From positions 186,001 through 250,000 of the forward strand of contig NZ_LWLB01000034.1 of the NCBI RefSeq assembly GCF_001905145.1: a DNA stretch of 64,000 nt. Direction: 5' to 3'. Source of the stretch: Nocardiopsis sp. TSRI0078 (lineage in GTDB: Bacteria; Actinomycetota; Actinomycetes; Streptosporangiales; Streptosporangiaceae). Of this stretch, positions 1 to 7,660 are shown one piece after another. The notes beneath the pieces were generated by a model. It did not search any database. It saw nothing but the letters and a program-made list of their open reading frames with translations, and had not been told where the DNA came from. Each line of letters opens with the position of its first letter. The stretch's first letter is position 1. Both the position numbers and the translations under genes were made by a program.

Positions 1-194
1 ACCGCGGTGATCAGCCACACCTCGTTGGCGTCCCAGACCGGCCCGATGGCGTTGATGGCGACCCGGCGTTCGACGGAGTCCCGCCTGCCCATGAACGGCA
101 TGAGCGTGCCCACCCCGAAGTCGAACCCCTCCAGGACGAAGTACCCGGTCCACAGGACCGAGATGGCGATGAACCAGATGACGGTCAGTTCCAT
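1..194 (-). CDS. cydB: Cytochrome bd ubiquinol oxidase subunit II (partial, N-terminus only)
   Basis: The reverse strand from 194 to the window edge encodes the first 64 or so residues of CydB, the second integral-membrane subunit of the bd-type terminal quinol oxidase. It begins MELTVIWFIAISVLW and continues with the family-typical GYFVLEGFDFGVG and NEVWLI segments, the first transmembrane helix and following loop. The start is set by an AGGAG ribosome-binding site that overlaps the cydA stop codon 13 bases away, so the two subunits are translationally linked. The rest of the gene lies outside the window. CydB packs against CydA and completes the quinol oxidase, giving high-affinity O2 reduction. 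Identification is firm because of the adjacent complete cydA. Confidence 0.95.
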   Translation of the reverse strand, partial: MELTVIWFIAISVLWTGYFVLEGFDFGVGTLMPFMGRRDSVERRVAINAIGPVWDANEVWLITA

Positions 195-206
195 GGTCCG
201 TGGCTC

Positions 207-1652
207 CTAGTAGCTGAAGTGCGGGATCCGGGACTCGTCCTCGTCGTCCTCCAGGTCGGGGACGAGGTGGGAGGGTCCGGCCTTGATGTACTTGATCAGC
301 AGCCCGACCTCGACGACGAAGAGCAGCCCGTACACGGCGGTGAACCCGGCCAGGGTCGTGGCGACGGCGCCCAGGCTGACACCGGGGGAGACGCTGGCCG
401 CGGTGAGCAGCTCGCCGTGCACGGTCCAGGGCTGGCGGCCCATCTCGGTGAGCACCCAGCCGAGGACGTTGGCGGCCAGGGCCGCGGGCAGGGCGAGCAT
501 CGCCGCGTAGTAGAACCACTTGCCGGTGGGCGTGCGGTCCCCGCCCCGGGTGAGGTAGAGGCCCAGCGCGGCGACCGCGACCCCGAACATGCCGAGGCCC
601 ATCATCAGGCGGAAGGACCAGTACACGACGAACACGTTGGGGGTGTAGTTCCCGGGGCCGTAGTACTCCTCGTAGGCCTCCTGGAGGTTGTTCATCCCGT
701 GCACCTCGCCGTCGAACTCGCCGGTGGCGAGGAAGCTGAGCACGTTGGGGATGGTGATGTCGATGGGGTTGTACCGTTCCTCGGTGTCGCCGACGGCCAG
801 CGCGGAGAAGGCCGCGCCCTCCTCGGTCTCCCACAGGGCCTCGGCGGCGGCGAGCTTCATCGGTTCGTACTGGGCCGCGAGCTTGGCCTGGTGGTCGCCG
901 GAGAAGACCACCAGCGCGCCGGCGGCCAGGGTGAGGACCAGACCGACCTTGAGGGCGCCGCGGAATAGGGCGAAGTCGCCCTTGGGCGGGACCATCCCGG
1001 TGACGCCGGTGTCGTTGTGGTGGGTGTTGCGCCAGAGCTTGTAGGCGCTGACCGCCACCACGAACAGCCCGGCGGTGACGAAGGCGGCCGAGACGGTGTG
1101 CAGGTAGGTGGACCAGGCCTGGTCGTTGCTGAGCACGGCCCAGATGTCGGTGAGTTCGGCGCGGCCGGTCTCCTCGTTGACCGTGAAGCCGACGGGGTGC
1201 CGCATCCAGGCGTTGGCGGCGAGGATGAAGTACGCCGAGAGGTTGGTGCCGACGGCGACCGCCCAGATGCAGGCCAGGTGCACGCCCCTGGGCAGCCGGT
1301 GCCAGCCGAAGATCCACAGGCCGATGAAGGTGGACTCCAGGAAGAAGGCGAGCAGGGCCTCCATGGCCAGCGGCGCGCCGAACACGTCGCCGACGAAGCG
1401 GGAGTACTCGCTCCAGTTCATGCCGAACTGGAACTCCTGCACGATGCCGGTGACCACACCCATGGCGAAGTTGATGAGGAACAGCTTGCCGAAGAACTGG
1501 GTGGCCTGGAGGTACTCGTGCCTGCCGGTGCGGTACCAGAGGGTCTGGAGCACGGCCACGATGAACGACAGCCCGATGGTCAGGGGCACGAACAGGAAGT
1601 GGTAGATCGTGGTGACACCGAACTGCCACCGCGCGAGTTCAAGGGCTTCCAT
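207..1652 (-). CDS. cydA: Cytochrome bd ubiquinol oxidase subunit I
   Basis: This 481-residue protein is the haem-bearing subunit of cytochrome bd oxidase, which oxidises quinol and reduces O2 to water with high affinity in the cytoplasmic membrane. His18 (in TTIYHFLFVP) matches the axial haem b595 ligand; the GRQPW motif near residue 390 follows the region of the haem b558 Met ligand. About nine hydrophobic helices are visible. At 481 residues it is shorter than the E. coli protein and has the short Q-loop common in actinobacteria and firmicutes. It is the first gene of a cydAB operon reading out of the window. The ATG at 1652 is preceded by GAGGCGGGT and, 31 bases further up, by two tandem dyads that look like repressor sites, which suggests dedicated regulation. 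Confidence 0.97.
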   Translation of the reverse strand: MEALELARWQFGVTTIYHFLFVPLTIGLSFIVAVLQTLWYRTGRHEYLQATQFFGKLFLINFAMGVVTGIVQEFQFGMNWSEYSRFVGDVFGAPLAMEALLAFFLESTFIGLWIFGWHRLPRGVHLACIWAVAVGTNLSAYFILAANAWMRHPVGFTVNEETGRAELTDIWAVLSNDQAWSTYLHTVSAAFVTAGLFVVAVSAYKLWRNTHHNDTGVTGMVPPKGDFALFRGALKVGLVLTLAAGALVVFSGDHQAKLAAQYEPMKLAAAEALWETEEGAAFSALAVGDTEERYNPIDITIPNVLSFLATGEFDGEVHGMNNLQEAYEEYYGPGNYTPNVFVVYWSFRLMMGLGMFGVAVAALGLYLTRGGDRTPTGKWFYYAAMLALPAALAANVLGWVLTEMGRQPWTVHGELLTAASVSPGVSLGAVATTLAGFTAVYGLLFVVEVGLLIKYIKAGPSHLVPDLEDDEDESRIPHFSY

Positions 1653-1682
1653 ACCCGCCTCTCAGGTACCGACCGTCGGTAG

Positions 1683-1714
1683 TACTACAAACTGTAGTTC
1701 TACAGGGTGTCGTA
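1683..1714 (-). promoter_or_regulatory. Two overlapping operator-like dyads upstream of cydA
   Basis: Two 7-3-7 inverted repeats lie in tandem: TACTACA-AAC-TGTAGTT at 1683-1699 and TTCTACA-GGG-TGTCGTA at 1698-1714, with centres 15 bp apart and the cydA start 31 bp downstream. Paired ACA/TGT half-sites of this kind are typical of BlaI/MecI/CopY-family winged-helix repressors. The dyads are directly visible; the regulator family is inference. The sequence does not match the TTGTGA/TCACAA pattern expected for Rex. Confidence 0.55.
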
Positions 1715-2017
1715 GTTCCATCCGCCCCGGGGTCAAAAGGTGTTCCGTACGTCTCCCCGAGGGGGAGGGGAGGCTCGCGGGAGCACCGCGGACGGCGAAG
1801 GCGGAGTGTCCGCACCGCTGCGACCTGGGGCGGAGCCGGAACGGGCCGACAGGGAAGGGGGCGCCGGGCACGGCCTGTGCGTTCGGACACACGGGTTTCC
1901 CCGCGTTCCCTCGCGCCCACGCGCTTCCGGGCACGGGGGGACCCGGCGCCCTTCTCCGGGGCGAGGCCGAACGCGCTCTGGCTGCCGCGGGCGCGGGGAG
2001 TGCGCCCCGAACGCGGC
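1715..2017. other. Non-coding stretch upstream of cydA
   Basis: Between the cydA operator and the terminator of the DUF305 gene there is GC-rich sequence with no reading frame that has protein-like composition. It should contain the cydA promoter near its left end, but I see no convincing -35/-10 pair. Otherwise I see nothing in it. Confidence 0.5.
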
Positions 2018-2051
2018 GGCGGCGCGCCCCTTCGCCCAGGGGCGCGCCGCC
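2018..2051 (-). terminator. Hairpin terminator of the DUF305 gene
   Basis: A perfect 14-bp stem (2018-2031 with 2038-2051, six-base loop) lies 70 bases beyond the DUF305 stop codon. There is no T-tract, as is usual for terminators in very GC-rich actinobacteria. Confidence 0.7.
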
Positions 2052-2120
2052 GTCAGCGGGGTCCGGCGGACACGGTCCGGTGTCCGAGGGGCCCCGGCCG
2101 GACCCGGAGGAGGCGCCGGA

Positions 2121-2855
2121 TCAGTTCTCCGCGGCGTCCTCGCGCTTGCCGATCATGTCCTCCATCAGGCCGATCTCGGTCTGCTGGGCGTCGATCATCC
2201 CCTGGGCGAAGTCGACGACCATGTCCTCCTCGCCCAGGTCCACCTCGGCCTGGGCCATGTCGATGCCGCCCTTGTGGTGGGCGATCATCAGCTCCAGGAA
2301 GAGGATCTCCGCCTCCACGCCCTCGGCTTCCTCCAGGGCCACCATCTCCTCGGAGGAGGCCAGGCCCGGCATGGCCTCGGGGACCTCGCCTCCCCCGCCG
2401 CCGTGGTCGTGGCCCTCCATCCAGGCCATCGGCTGCCGCGTGCCGCGCGAGTTCAGGTCCCAGGCCATCAGCCACCCCTGCATGATCCCGATCTGGGCCT
2501 GCTGGGTGCGGGCGATGTCGGTGGCCACCGTGTCCAGCTCCGAGTCGTCGGTCTTGTCCAGGATGACCATCGACATGTCCACGGCCTGGGCGTGGTGCGC
2601 GCTCATGTCGCGCAGGAAGCCGGCGTCCGGGCTGGTGTCCAGGGGAGGGGACGGGCGCCCCAGCAGGTAGCCCGCGCCCAGGGCCAGTACGACCAGGACC
2701 ACGGCGATCCATGTCGGTACCGAGCGCCGGGCCGCCTGCGGCGACGCATCCCGGTGCGCCGTCCCGTCATCCGCGTCATCCGCCCGCGCGTGCCCGTCTT
2801 CGGCGTCCTCGACGTCGTCGACGGCTCCGGACGCGGGGCCGTTTCTGTGTTCCAT
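2121..2855 (-). CDS. DUF305 membrane-anchored protein
   Basis: This 244-residue protein has an acidic N-terminal tail, one transmembrane helix (about residues 44-62) and an extracytoplasmic DUF305 domain. Two repeated four-helix-bundle-like halves each carry the family signature: MSAHHAQAVDM and MIAHHKGGIDM. A His/Gly-rich linker (MEGHDHGGGGGE) sits between them. DUF305 proteins are ferritin-like helical bundles of unproven function, often linked to metal handling; the paired HH motifs are the likely metal ligands. I chose ATG 2855, with AGG nine bases upstream; an in-frame ATG at 2864 has its AGG too close. It is divergent from the DUF3105 gene, with only 88 bp between the start codons, suggesting shared control. 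Confidence 0.9.
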   Translation of the reverse strand: MEHRNGPASGAVDDVEDAEDGHARADDADDGTAHRDASPQAARRSVPTWIAVVLVVLALGAGYLLGRPSPPLDTSPDAGFLRDMSAHHAQAVDMSMVILDKTDDSELDTVATDIARTQQAQIGIMQGWLMAWDLNSRGTRQPMAWMEGHDHGGGGGEVPEAMPGLASSEEMVALEEAEGVEAEILFLELMIAHHKGGIDMAQAEVDLGEEDMVVDFAQGMIDAQQTEIGLMEDMIGKREDAAEN

Positions 2856-2943
2856 GGGAACCATCCTGGTCGAATCGCACAACTGTGGTGCCAAAGTAGA
2901 GGATAGGTAAGTCCCTTTTGTCACCACCCACCCAGGAGACCCA

Positions 2944-3717
2944 GTGGCCAAGAAGAAGACGGCGGAGGAGCGTCGCCGCCGAGCAGCCGAGCTGAAGGCG
3001 CAACGCCTTCGAGAGGAACGACGCCGCAAGATCCTCACCATCGCCGGCGTGACGACCGCTGTGGTCCTGGTTGTGGGACTGCTCGCATTCCTGATCTTCA
3101 TGGAGTTCCGCAGCCGCACGATCTCGGGCGTGGAGGAGTTCGAGGTCGGCTCCTACGAGCACGTCGAGACGGGACAGCGCGTGGACTACGAGCAGTCCCC
3201 GCCCGTGGGCGGCAACCACTGGAACGCCTGGCAGAACTGCGGTGTCTACCCCGAACCGGTGACCCCCGAGTTCGCGGTGCACGCCCTGGAGCACGGCGCG
3301 GTGTGGATCAACTACCGGCCCGACCTGCCCGAGGACCAGGTGCAGGCGCTGAACGACATGTACAGCCCCGGCGACTACCTGGTGATCAGCCCCTACGAGG
3401 GGGACATGGACGCCCCGATCGTGGCCTCCAGCTGGGGCCGCCAGATCTCCGCCGAGACCGCCGCCGACGAGAACCTCCAGCGCTTCGTGCGCCTCTACGA
3501 GCGCGGCACCGACGTGCCCGAGCCGGGCGCCTCCTGCTCCGGCCAGGTGTCGGAGACCGCCGCCGAGGTCGACACCATGCTCGACAGCGGCAGCATCGAC
3601 ACCAGCGGCGGCATGGAGGGCCCCGAGGGCGAGGGCGGCGACACCGGTGCCGGGGAGGAGGCGTCCGACGCTCCCTCCGAGTCGGCCGGGGACGAGCCGA
3701 CCGCGGAGGAGCAGTGA
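2944..3717 (+). CDS. DUF3105 single-pass membrane protein
   Basis: A 257-residue protein with a very basic N-terminal cytoplasmic segment (about residues 1-30), one transmembrane helix (31-55) and an extracytoplasmic DUF3105 domain (about 65-200). The domain shows the family hallmarks SPPVGGNHWNAWQNCGVY and HALEHGAVWINY, with conserved His and Cys residues that could bind metal. The C-terminal 55 residues are acidic and low-complexity. The GTG start at 2944 has CAGGAG six bases upstream. The molecular function of DUF3105 is unknown; the divergent DUF305 partner with its own His pairs hints at a joint extracytoplasmic metal or redox role, but this is inference from context. Confidence 0.9.
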   Translation: MAKKKTAEERRRRAAELKAQRLREERRRKILTIAGVTTAVVLVVGLLAFLIFMEFRSRTISGVEEFEVGSYEHVETGQRVDYEQSPPVGGNHWNAWQNCGVYPEPVTPEFAVHALEHGAVWINYRPDLPEDQVQALNDMYSPGDYLVISPYEGDMDAPIVASSWGRQISAETAADENLQRFVRLYERGTDVPEPGASCSGQVSETAAEVDTMLDSGSIDTSGGMEGPEGEGGDTGAGEEASDAPSESAGDEPTAEEQ

Positions 3718-3770
3718 CGGTACCTTCCGCCCGTTCCGTGACGCCGTGACCCCTTCCGTGCCCTCACGGC

Positions 3771-3816
3771 ACGGGCGCGCGGGGCCGCCGGTCCACGCCG
3801 GCGGCCCCGCGCCCGT
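3771..3816. terminator. Bidirectional terminator between DUF3105 and DUF3515 genes
   Basis: A very stable GC hairpin (left arm from 3771, right arm ending 3816, loop TCCACG, one two-base bulge) lies between the convergent ends of the DUF3105 and DUF3515 genes and can serve both. Confidence 0.75.
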
Positions 3817-3842
3817 CGTCCTCGGGGCCACGAGGCGGCCGG

Positions 3843-4310
3843 TCAGAGCCGCCCGTCGGGCAGCGGCGGCACGTGCTCGGCGATCAGGTCGCTGACCGTC
3901 GACAGCGCGGCTGCGGGGGCGCCGTGGGCCGAGGGGACCGTCAGTTCCACGTAGGCCTCGCGGCCGACCGCCGTGTACAGGGTGGGCGCGTCCTGGGGCT
4001 GCGGCAGCCACGTCACGCCGTTGACCTCCTCCACGTAGGAGTCCGGCTTCAGGGCCACGGGGCGGGGGACACCGCAGCGCAGCCCGATGGCCGGGTCCCC
4101 CCAGGCCGCAGTCAGGTCCGACTCGGGGCGCACCCGCGCCCGCTCGGCGTCCAGCAGGGTGTCGGGGAGGGCGGAGACGAGGTCCGCGCAGACCTCGGCG
4201 GTCGCCGCGTCCGTCTCCGGAGGCTCCATCCGCACGGTCTGCGCTCCGCAGCCCGCCGCCGCCAGGGTGACGGCCATGACCGCGCCGGCGTACGCGTACC
4301 GCCTCAGCAC
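3843..4310 (-). CDS. DUF3515 family lipoprotein
   Basis: A 155-residue protein with a signal peptide ending in the lipobox LAAAGC (lipid-modified Cys at about residue 19), so it is an exported lipoprotein anchored to the outer face of the membrane. The rest matches the small actinobacterial DUF3515 family, including the CGVPRP and GVTWL motifs. These genes usually sit next to the Lrp-type protein and thiL, as here; no function is established. I chose GTG 4310 (MLRRYAYAGAV) because a GAGG lies five bases upstream and it gives a compact signal peptide; the frame stays open further upstream but would add a non-signal-like leader. Confidence 0.88.
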   Translation of the reverse strand: MLRRYAYAGAVMAVTLAAAGCGAQTVRMEPPETDAATAEVCADLVSALPDTLLDAERARVRPESDLTAAWGDPAIGLRCGVPRPVALKPDSYVEEVNGVTWLPQPQDAPTLYTAVGREAYVELTVPSAHGAPAAALSTVSDLIAEHVPPLPDGRL

Positions 4311-4344
4311 AGGGACCTCGCTTCGGACGACGCGACAGGACGCG

Positions 4345-4578
4345 TCAGATGTTGACGATGGGACAGGTGAGGGTCCGGGCGATGCCGTCCAACCGCTGGA
4401 TCCGGGCGACCACGAGGGCGCCCAGGGAGTCGACGTCCTCGGCACTGGCCTGGACGATGACATCGTAGGGCCCGGTCACGTCGTGGGCCTTCTCGACCCC
4501 TTCGATGCCCCGGATGCGCCCCGCCACCTCGGCGGCCTGCCCGACCTCGGTCTGGATCAGGATGTATGCCTGCACCAT
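4345..4578 (-). CDS. Stand-alone Lrp/AsnC-type ligand-binding (RAM) domain protein
   Basis: This 77-residue protein is only the ligand-binding half of an Lrp/AsnC regulator (RAM domain, beta-alpha-beta-beta-alpha-beta); there is no helix-turn-helix. Typical motifs are AYILIQTEVG at the start and VTGPYDVIVQ near the middle. In this family the domain forms dimers and higher oligomers and binds amino acids at interfaces. ATG 4578 has GGAG six bases upstream. It lies 34 bases upstream of the DUF3515 start on the same strand, so the two are probably co-transcribed, and it diverges from thiL. Without a DNA-binding domain it more likely senses a small molecule or modulates another Lrp protein than regulates directly. 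Confidence 0.9.
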   Translation of the reverse strand: MVQAYILIQTEVGQAAEVAGRIRGIEGVEKAHDVTGPYDVIVQASAEDVDSLGALVVARIQRLDGIARTLTCPIVNI

Positions 4579-4710
4579 GAGTACTCCTTCGTGTGTGCCG
4601 GGCGTGGAGTCGAGCGGTTCCCGGCCGAGCCGGCGGTGCGGCCGATGACGAACGCATGACGAACGTGGGTCCAGACCGCCGCGCCGGAGCGTCACCGTAC
4701 CCTGATCCCT

Positions 4711-5706
4711 GTGCGTAACACCATTGGGGGTCTCGGGGAGTTCGCTCTGATCACACGTGTGACGAGCCAATTCCCCATGACGGACGACGTAATCCTCGGA
4801 CCGGGGGACGACGCGGCGGTCGTCGCCTCGCCCGACGGCCGGACGGTGGCGACCACCGACCTGCTGGTCGAGGGGCGCCACTTCCGGCGCGAGTGGTCCA
4901 CCGCCGGGGACGTGGGGCACCGCGCCGTCGCGCAGAACTTCGCCGACGTCGCCGCCATGGGAGCCCGCCCCACCGCCCTGCTCATCGGCTTCGCCGCGCC
5001 CGCCGACCTACCCGTCTCCTGGGCGGAGGAGTTCACCGCCGGGGTCCGCGACGAGTGCGCGGTCTCGGGGGGCACGGTGGTGGGCGGGGACATGGTGGGC
5101 TCGGACACCCTCACCATCGCCGTCACCGCGCTCGGCGACCTCCAGGGGCGCGCGCCCGTGCGCCGCGACGGCGCCCGGCCCGGCGACGTGGTCGCCTACA
5201 CCGGCCACCTGGGGCTGTCCGCCGCGGGGCTCGCCCTGCTGGAGAGGGGCGTCGACGGTCCCGCCGAGTGCCTGTCCGAGCACCGCAGGCCCAGCCCGCC
5301 CTACGCGCGGGGCGCCGAGGCGGCCCTGCTCGGGGCGACCGCCATGCTCGACGTCAGCGACGGCCTCGCCCAGGACCTCGGTCACGTGTGCCGGGCCAGC
5401 GGGGTGCGCGTCGACCTGGATGCGGAGGCGCTGCGGCCCGAGCCCGCCCTGCTGGAGGCGGTCCGCGTCCTGGGTGCCGCGCCCGGGCGGGCGGAACGGG
5501 CGGCGCGCGACCTGATGGTCGCCGGAGGGGAGGACCACGCGCTCGCCGCCGTCTTCCCGCCGGAGACCGTGCTGCCCGACCACTGGCACCGGGTGGGGAC
5601 CGTGGTCGAGGCGGAACACGAAACCGCTGGGAAAAGCAGCGATCCGGTCACAGTCGACGGAGATCCGCCCCACCGCACTGGCTGGGACCATTTCCATCGG
5701 AAATAA
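4711..5706 (+). CDS. thiL: Thiamine-monophosphate kinase
   Basis: This 331-residue cytoplasmic enzyme phosphorylates thiamine monophosphate to thiamine pyrophosphate with ATP, the last step of TPP synthesis. It belongs to the PurM/AIR synthase-like fold. Visible signatures are GLGEFALI at the N-terminus, GPGDDAAVV (about 31-39), TTDLLVEGRHF (metal and substrate site), AVAQNFADVAAMGA, GGDMVGSD and LDVSDGLAQDLGHV. Length is usual for the family. The GTG start at 4711 is the only one that gives the conserved N-terminus. It is divergent from the Lrp-domain gene, and a TPP-riboswitch thiamine-precursor transporter sits at the other end of the window. Confidence 0.97.
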   Translation: MRNTIGGLGEFALITRVTSQFPMTDDVILGPGDDAAVVASPDGRTVATTDLLVEGRHFRREWSTAGDVGHRAVAQNFADVAAMGARPTALLIGFAAPADLPVSWAEEFTAGVRDECAVSGGTVVGGDMVGSDTLTIAVTALGDLQGRAPVRRDGARPGDVVAYTGHLGLSAAGLALLERGVDGPAECLSEHRRPSPPYARGAEAALLGATAMLDVSDGLAQDLGHVCRASGVRVDLDAEALRPEPALLEAVRVLGAAPGRAERAARDLMVAGGEDHALAAVFPPETVLPDHWHRVGTVVEAEHETAGKSSDPVTVDGDPPHRTGWDHFHRK

Positions 5707-5932
5707 GCCTGTTTGGATTTGTCCTGTTTAGCTCTCGCGCTAGGCTTTGCGAATGTGGCTCACACCGCTTTCGGGCGGAGTGCCCGGATCGCGGAACACG
5801 GAAGCTCCCGTGGGGTCCCGTGGGCGACCGGCCGGAAGAAGCGGGGCGCACGCGGCGGAGGGCGGCGCAGAGGGAGGCAATCGAAGCCGGGAGCCCTCGG
5901 TGGAGGGCGACGGGAACGTCGAGGGGCGGGTT

Positions 5933-6601
5933 ATGGGGCGGCAGGACTGGCGGAACGGTCCCCGCCGGGGTGCGCACCGCAGCGAGCCGAGGGACGCGGG
6001 CGCGCTGAGGCGTCTGGGCGGCCTCATCGAGAGCACGGTTCCCAAGCGCGTCGAACCGCCGCGGCTGCTCAACGTGCTCGTCGTCTCCGGGGTCATCCTC
6101 GGCCTGCTCCTGTTCGGCTACAGCACCACCCAGATCTACCTGCAGTTCGGCGGCACCCCGGGCGCGACCGAGGCCCCCGGGGCCCAGAACGGCTCCCGGC
6201 CCACGAACGAGGCCTCCTCGGAGGCGGAGGCGGAGGGCGGGTCGGCCTCCGGCGGCGACGGGTCGCAGGGGACGCAGACGCAGGCGGGTTCGGAGCCCAC
6301 CACGGTCGTCTACCGGATCACGGAGTCCACGCCGGGCGGGTTCAGCGGCCACGTCACCGTCACCAACACCTCCCAGACCAGGCTGGACGCCTGGGAGCTG
6401 GCCCTGGCCTTCGACTCCGCCGAGGTCACGCAGGTCAACGGCGCCGACTGGCAGGAGATCGAGGACGGCATCCTGGCCCGCCAGCCCGAGGGGCAGGACG
6501 ACCTGGACCCCGGCGACTCGGTCGCGCTCACCTTCGAGGCCGTGGGCGTGCCGCAGAGCCCGGTCCGCTGCTCCCTGAACGGGCACATCTGCGAGCTCTG
6601 A
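5933..6601 (+). CDS. Membrane-anchored protein with CBM2-like carbohydrate-binding domain
   Basis: A 222-residue protein: short cytoplasmic basic segment, one transmembrane helix (about 44-64), a Ser/Gly/Glu/Thr-rich spacer (about 75-120) and a C-terminal beta-rich domain. The domain reads TPGGFSGHVTVTNTS, then LDAWELALAF, and ends CSLNGHICEL, the pattern of a family 2 carbohydrate-binding module (cellulose/chitin type) with its closing N-G-x-x-C. The first Cys of the usual disulphide is not at its normal place, so it may be a divergent or non-binding copy. There is no catalytic domain. ATG 5933 has GAGGGG about nine bases upstream; a longer frame from 5747 is possible but lacks a good site. 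The role is probably wall or polysaccharide attachment. Confidence 0.75.
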   Translation: MGRQDWRNGPRRGAHRSEPRDAGALRRLGGLIESTVPKRVEPPRLLNVLVVSGVILGLLLFGYSTTQIYLQFGGTPGATEAPGAQNGSRPTNEASSEAEAEGGSASGGDGSQGTQTQAGSEPTTVVYRITESTPGGFSGHVTVTNTSQTRLDAWELALAFDSAEVTQVNGADWQEIEDGILARQPEGQDDLDPGDSVALTFEAVGVPQSPVRCSLNGHICEL

Positions 6602-6928
6602 GCGCGGCCCGCCACGGCACGCGGACCCGCTCCCGGCGCCCCGCGGCTGTGAGCCGTGTTCCTTCCCCGCCCTCGTGGAACGACGGCCTCCGTCGTCGAG
6701 CTGCTGCTGTAGGCATCGCCGTCGAGGGCGTCGCCCCGGAAGACCCGGTCCCCTTCCGGGTTGTTCGGCCTGCCCGGCGCGCTCGCGGTGACGGGCGGCG
6801 GCCACCTGGACGCGGACGGTGAGGAGTCCTGTCAGGGGCCGACGGCGCTGACCGTCGTCTCCGGGGTACCGTGGCCGCCGCCACGGCGATCCGTCGGAAC
6901 CCTCCGCCGCGGCTGTGCCGGGAGACGA
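6602..6928. other. Non-coding stretch between the CBM2-like gene and rpmB
   Basis: About 330 bases with no reading frame I can support. It lies at the convergent junction of the CBM2-like gene and rpmB. I see no tRNA or riboswitch consensus and no clear remnant of a gene. Confidence 0.5.
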
Positions 6929-6963
6929 CGAGGGCCCCCGACCGCGACGGTCGGGGGCCCTCG
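6929..6963 (-). terminator. Terminator of rpmB
   Basis: A perfect 16-bp stem with a three-base loop (6929-6944 with 6948-6963) begins 25 bases after the rpmB stop codon. It is symmetric and could also stop transcripts from the CBM2-like gene. Confidence 0.85.
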
Positions 6964-6987
6964 ACAGATCCAGAAGGGCTGGGAACC

Positions 6988-7173
6988 CTAGCGGGCCACC
7001 TTGCCGGCCTTGATGCACGAGGTGCAGGCGTTCACGCGCTTGGGCGTGCCGCCCACACGGGTGCGAACGGTCTGGATGTTGGGGTTCCAGCGGCGGCGGG
7101 TGCGACGGTGCGAGTGGGAAACACTGTTACCGAACCCTGGTCCCTTGCCGCAGACGTCGCAGACGGAAGCCAC
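6988..7173 (-). CDS. rpmB: 50S ribosomal protein L28 (bL28), zinc-binding type
   Basis: The 61-residue bL28 protein of the large ribosomal subunit. It carries the family core GPGFGNSVSHSHRRTRRRWNP and four cysteines (C5, C8, C50, C53) forming a zinc ribbon, so this is the C+ form. GTG 7173 (MASVCDVCGKG) has TGGAG seven bases upstream; an upstream start at 7206 would add a non-conserved leader. It is monocistronic and followed by a strong terminator. C+ forms are typically the zinc-replete version where a cysteine-free paralogue exists under Zur control, but I see no Zur box here. Confidence 0.95.
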   Translation of the reverse strand: MASVCDVCGKGPGFGNSVSHSHRRTRRRWNPNIQTVRTRVGGTPKRVNACTSCIKAGKVAR

Positions 7174-7660
7174 GGTAACTCCATTCAAGCGCTCGGGATC
7201 GCGCACGTCGCCGCACGCGAAGGTTCATCCGACCGGGAGAGGTCGGGCGGACTGGTTGGCGCAGACGCCAACCGTGGAAGAGTACACGAAGGACAAGGCC
7301 GGACGCGGAAAAGCCCTGTGCCGCCGACCCATGCCCGTACGCGCAACGGCGGTACCGCGTGGCCGAAGACGGCCTCGGTGACCAACCGGAGCATCGAATC
7401 CGCCACGCAGGCATGGCGAAAACGCATGAACTCCGATGAGTATACCCCGGTTGGGAGCGGTCGGGAGCCCGCGGGCGCCGGACGGCCCCGTCCGCCGGGA
7501 CGCGGCCCCGCGACGGTCCCCGCGACCGGCCGCGGTCCCAGGGGCACCGCCGGCGGTCCCGGCGCGGACGGCCCGGGGCGGCCCCGGCCGAGGGGCACGC
7601 GAGCGTCGCACCGGAGGACTACCGTTGCGGTGACCGGCCATCCGAGACGGGGACGCACAC
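7174..7660. other. Divergent intergenic region rpmB/recG with small hairpin
   Basis: These 487 bases carry the divergent promoters of rpmB and recG but no supportable gene. An 8-bp inverted repeat with a four-base loop (GGTTGGCG-CAGA-CGCCAACC, 7254-7273) lies about 80 bases upstream of rpmB and could be in its leader or be an operator. Many actinobacteria have a DhaL/DAK-type protein gene immediately upstream of recG at this place; there is none here. Confidence 0.5.

Noticed and set aside
1653..1740. Rex operator upstream of cydA
   Set aside because: No TTGTGA-N6-TCACAA-like sequence is present.
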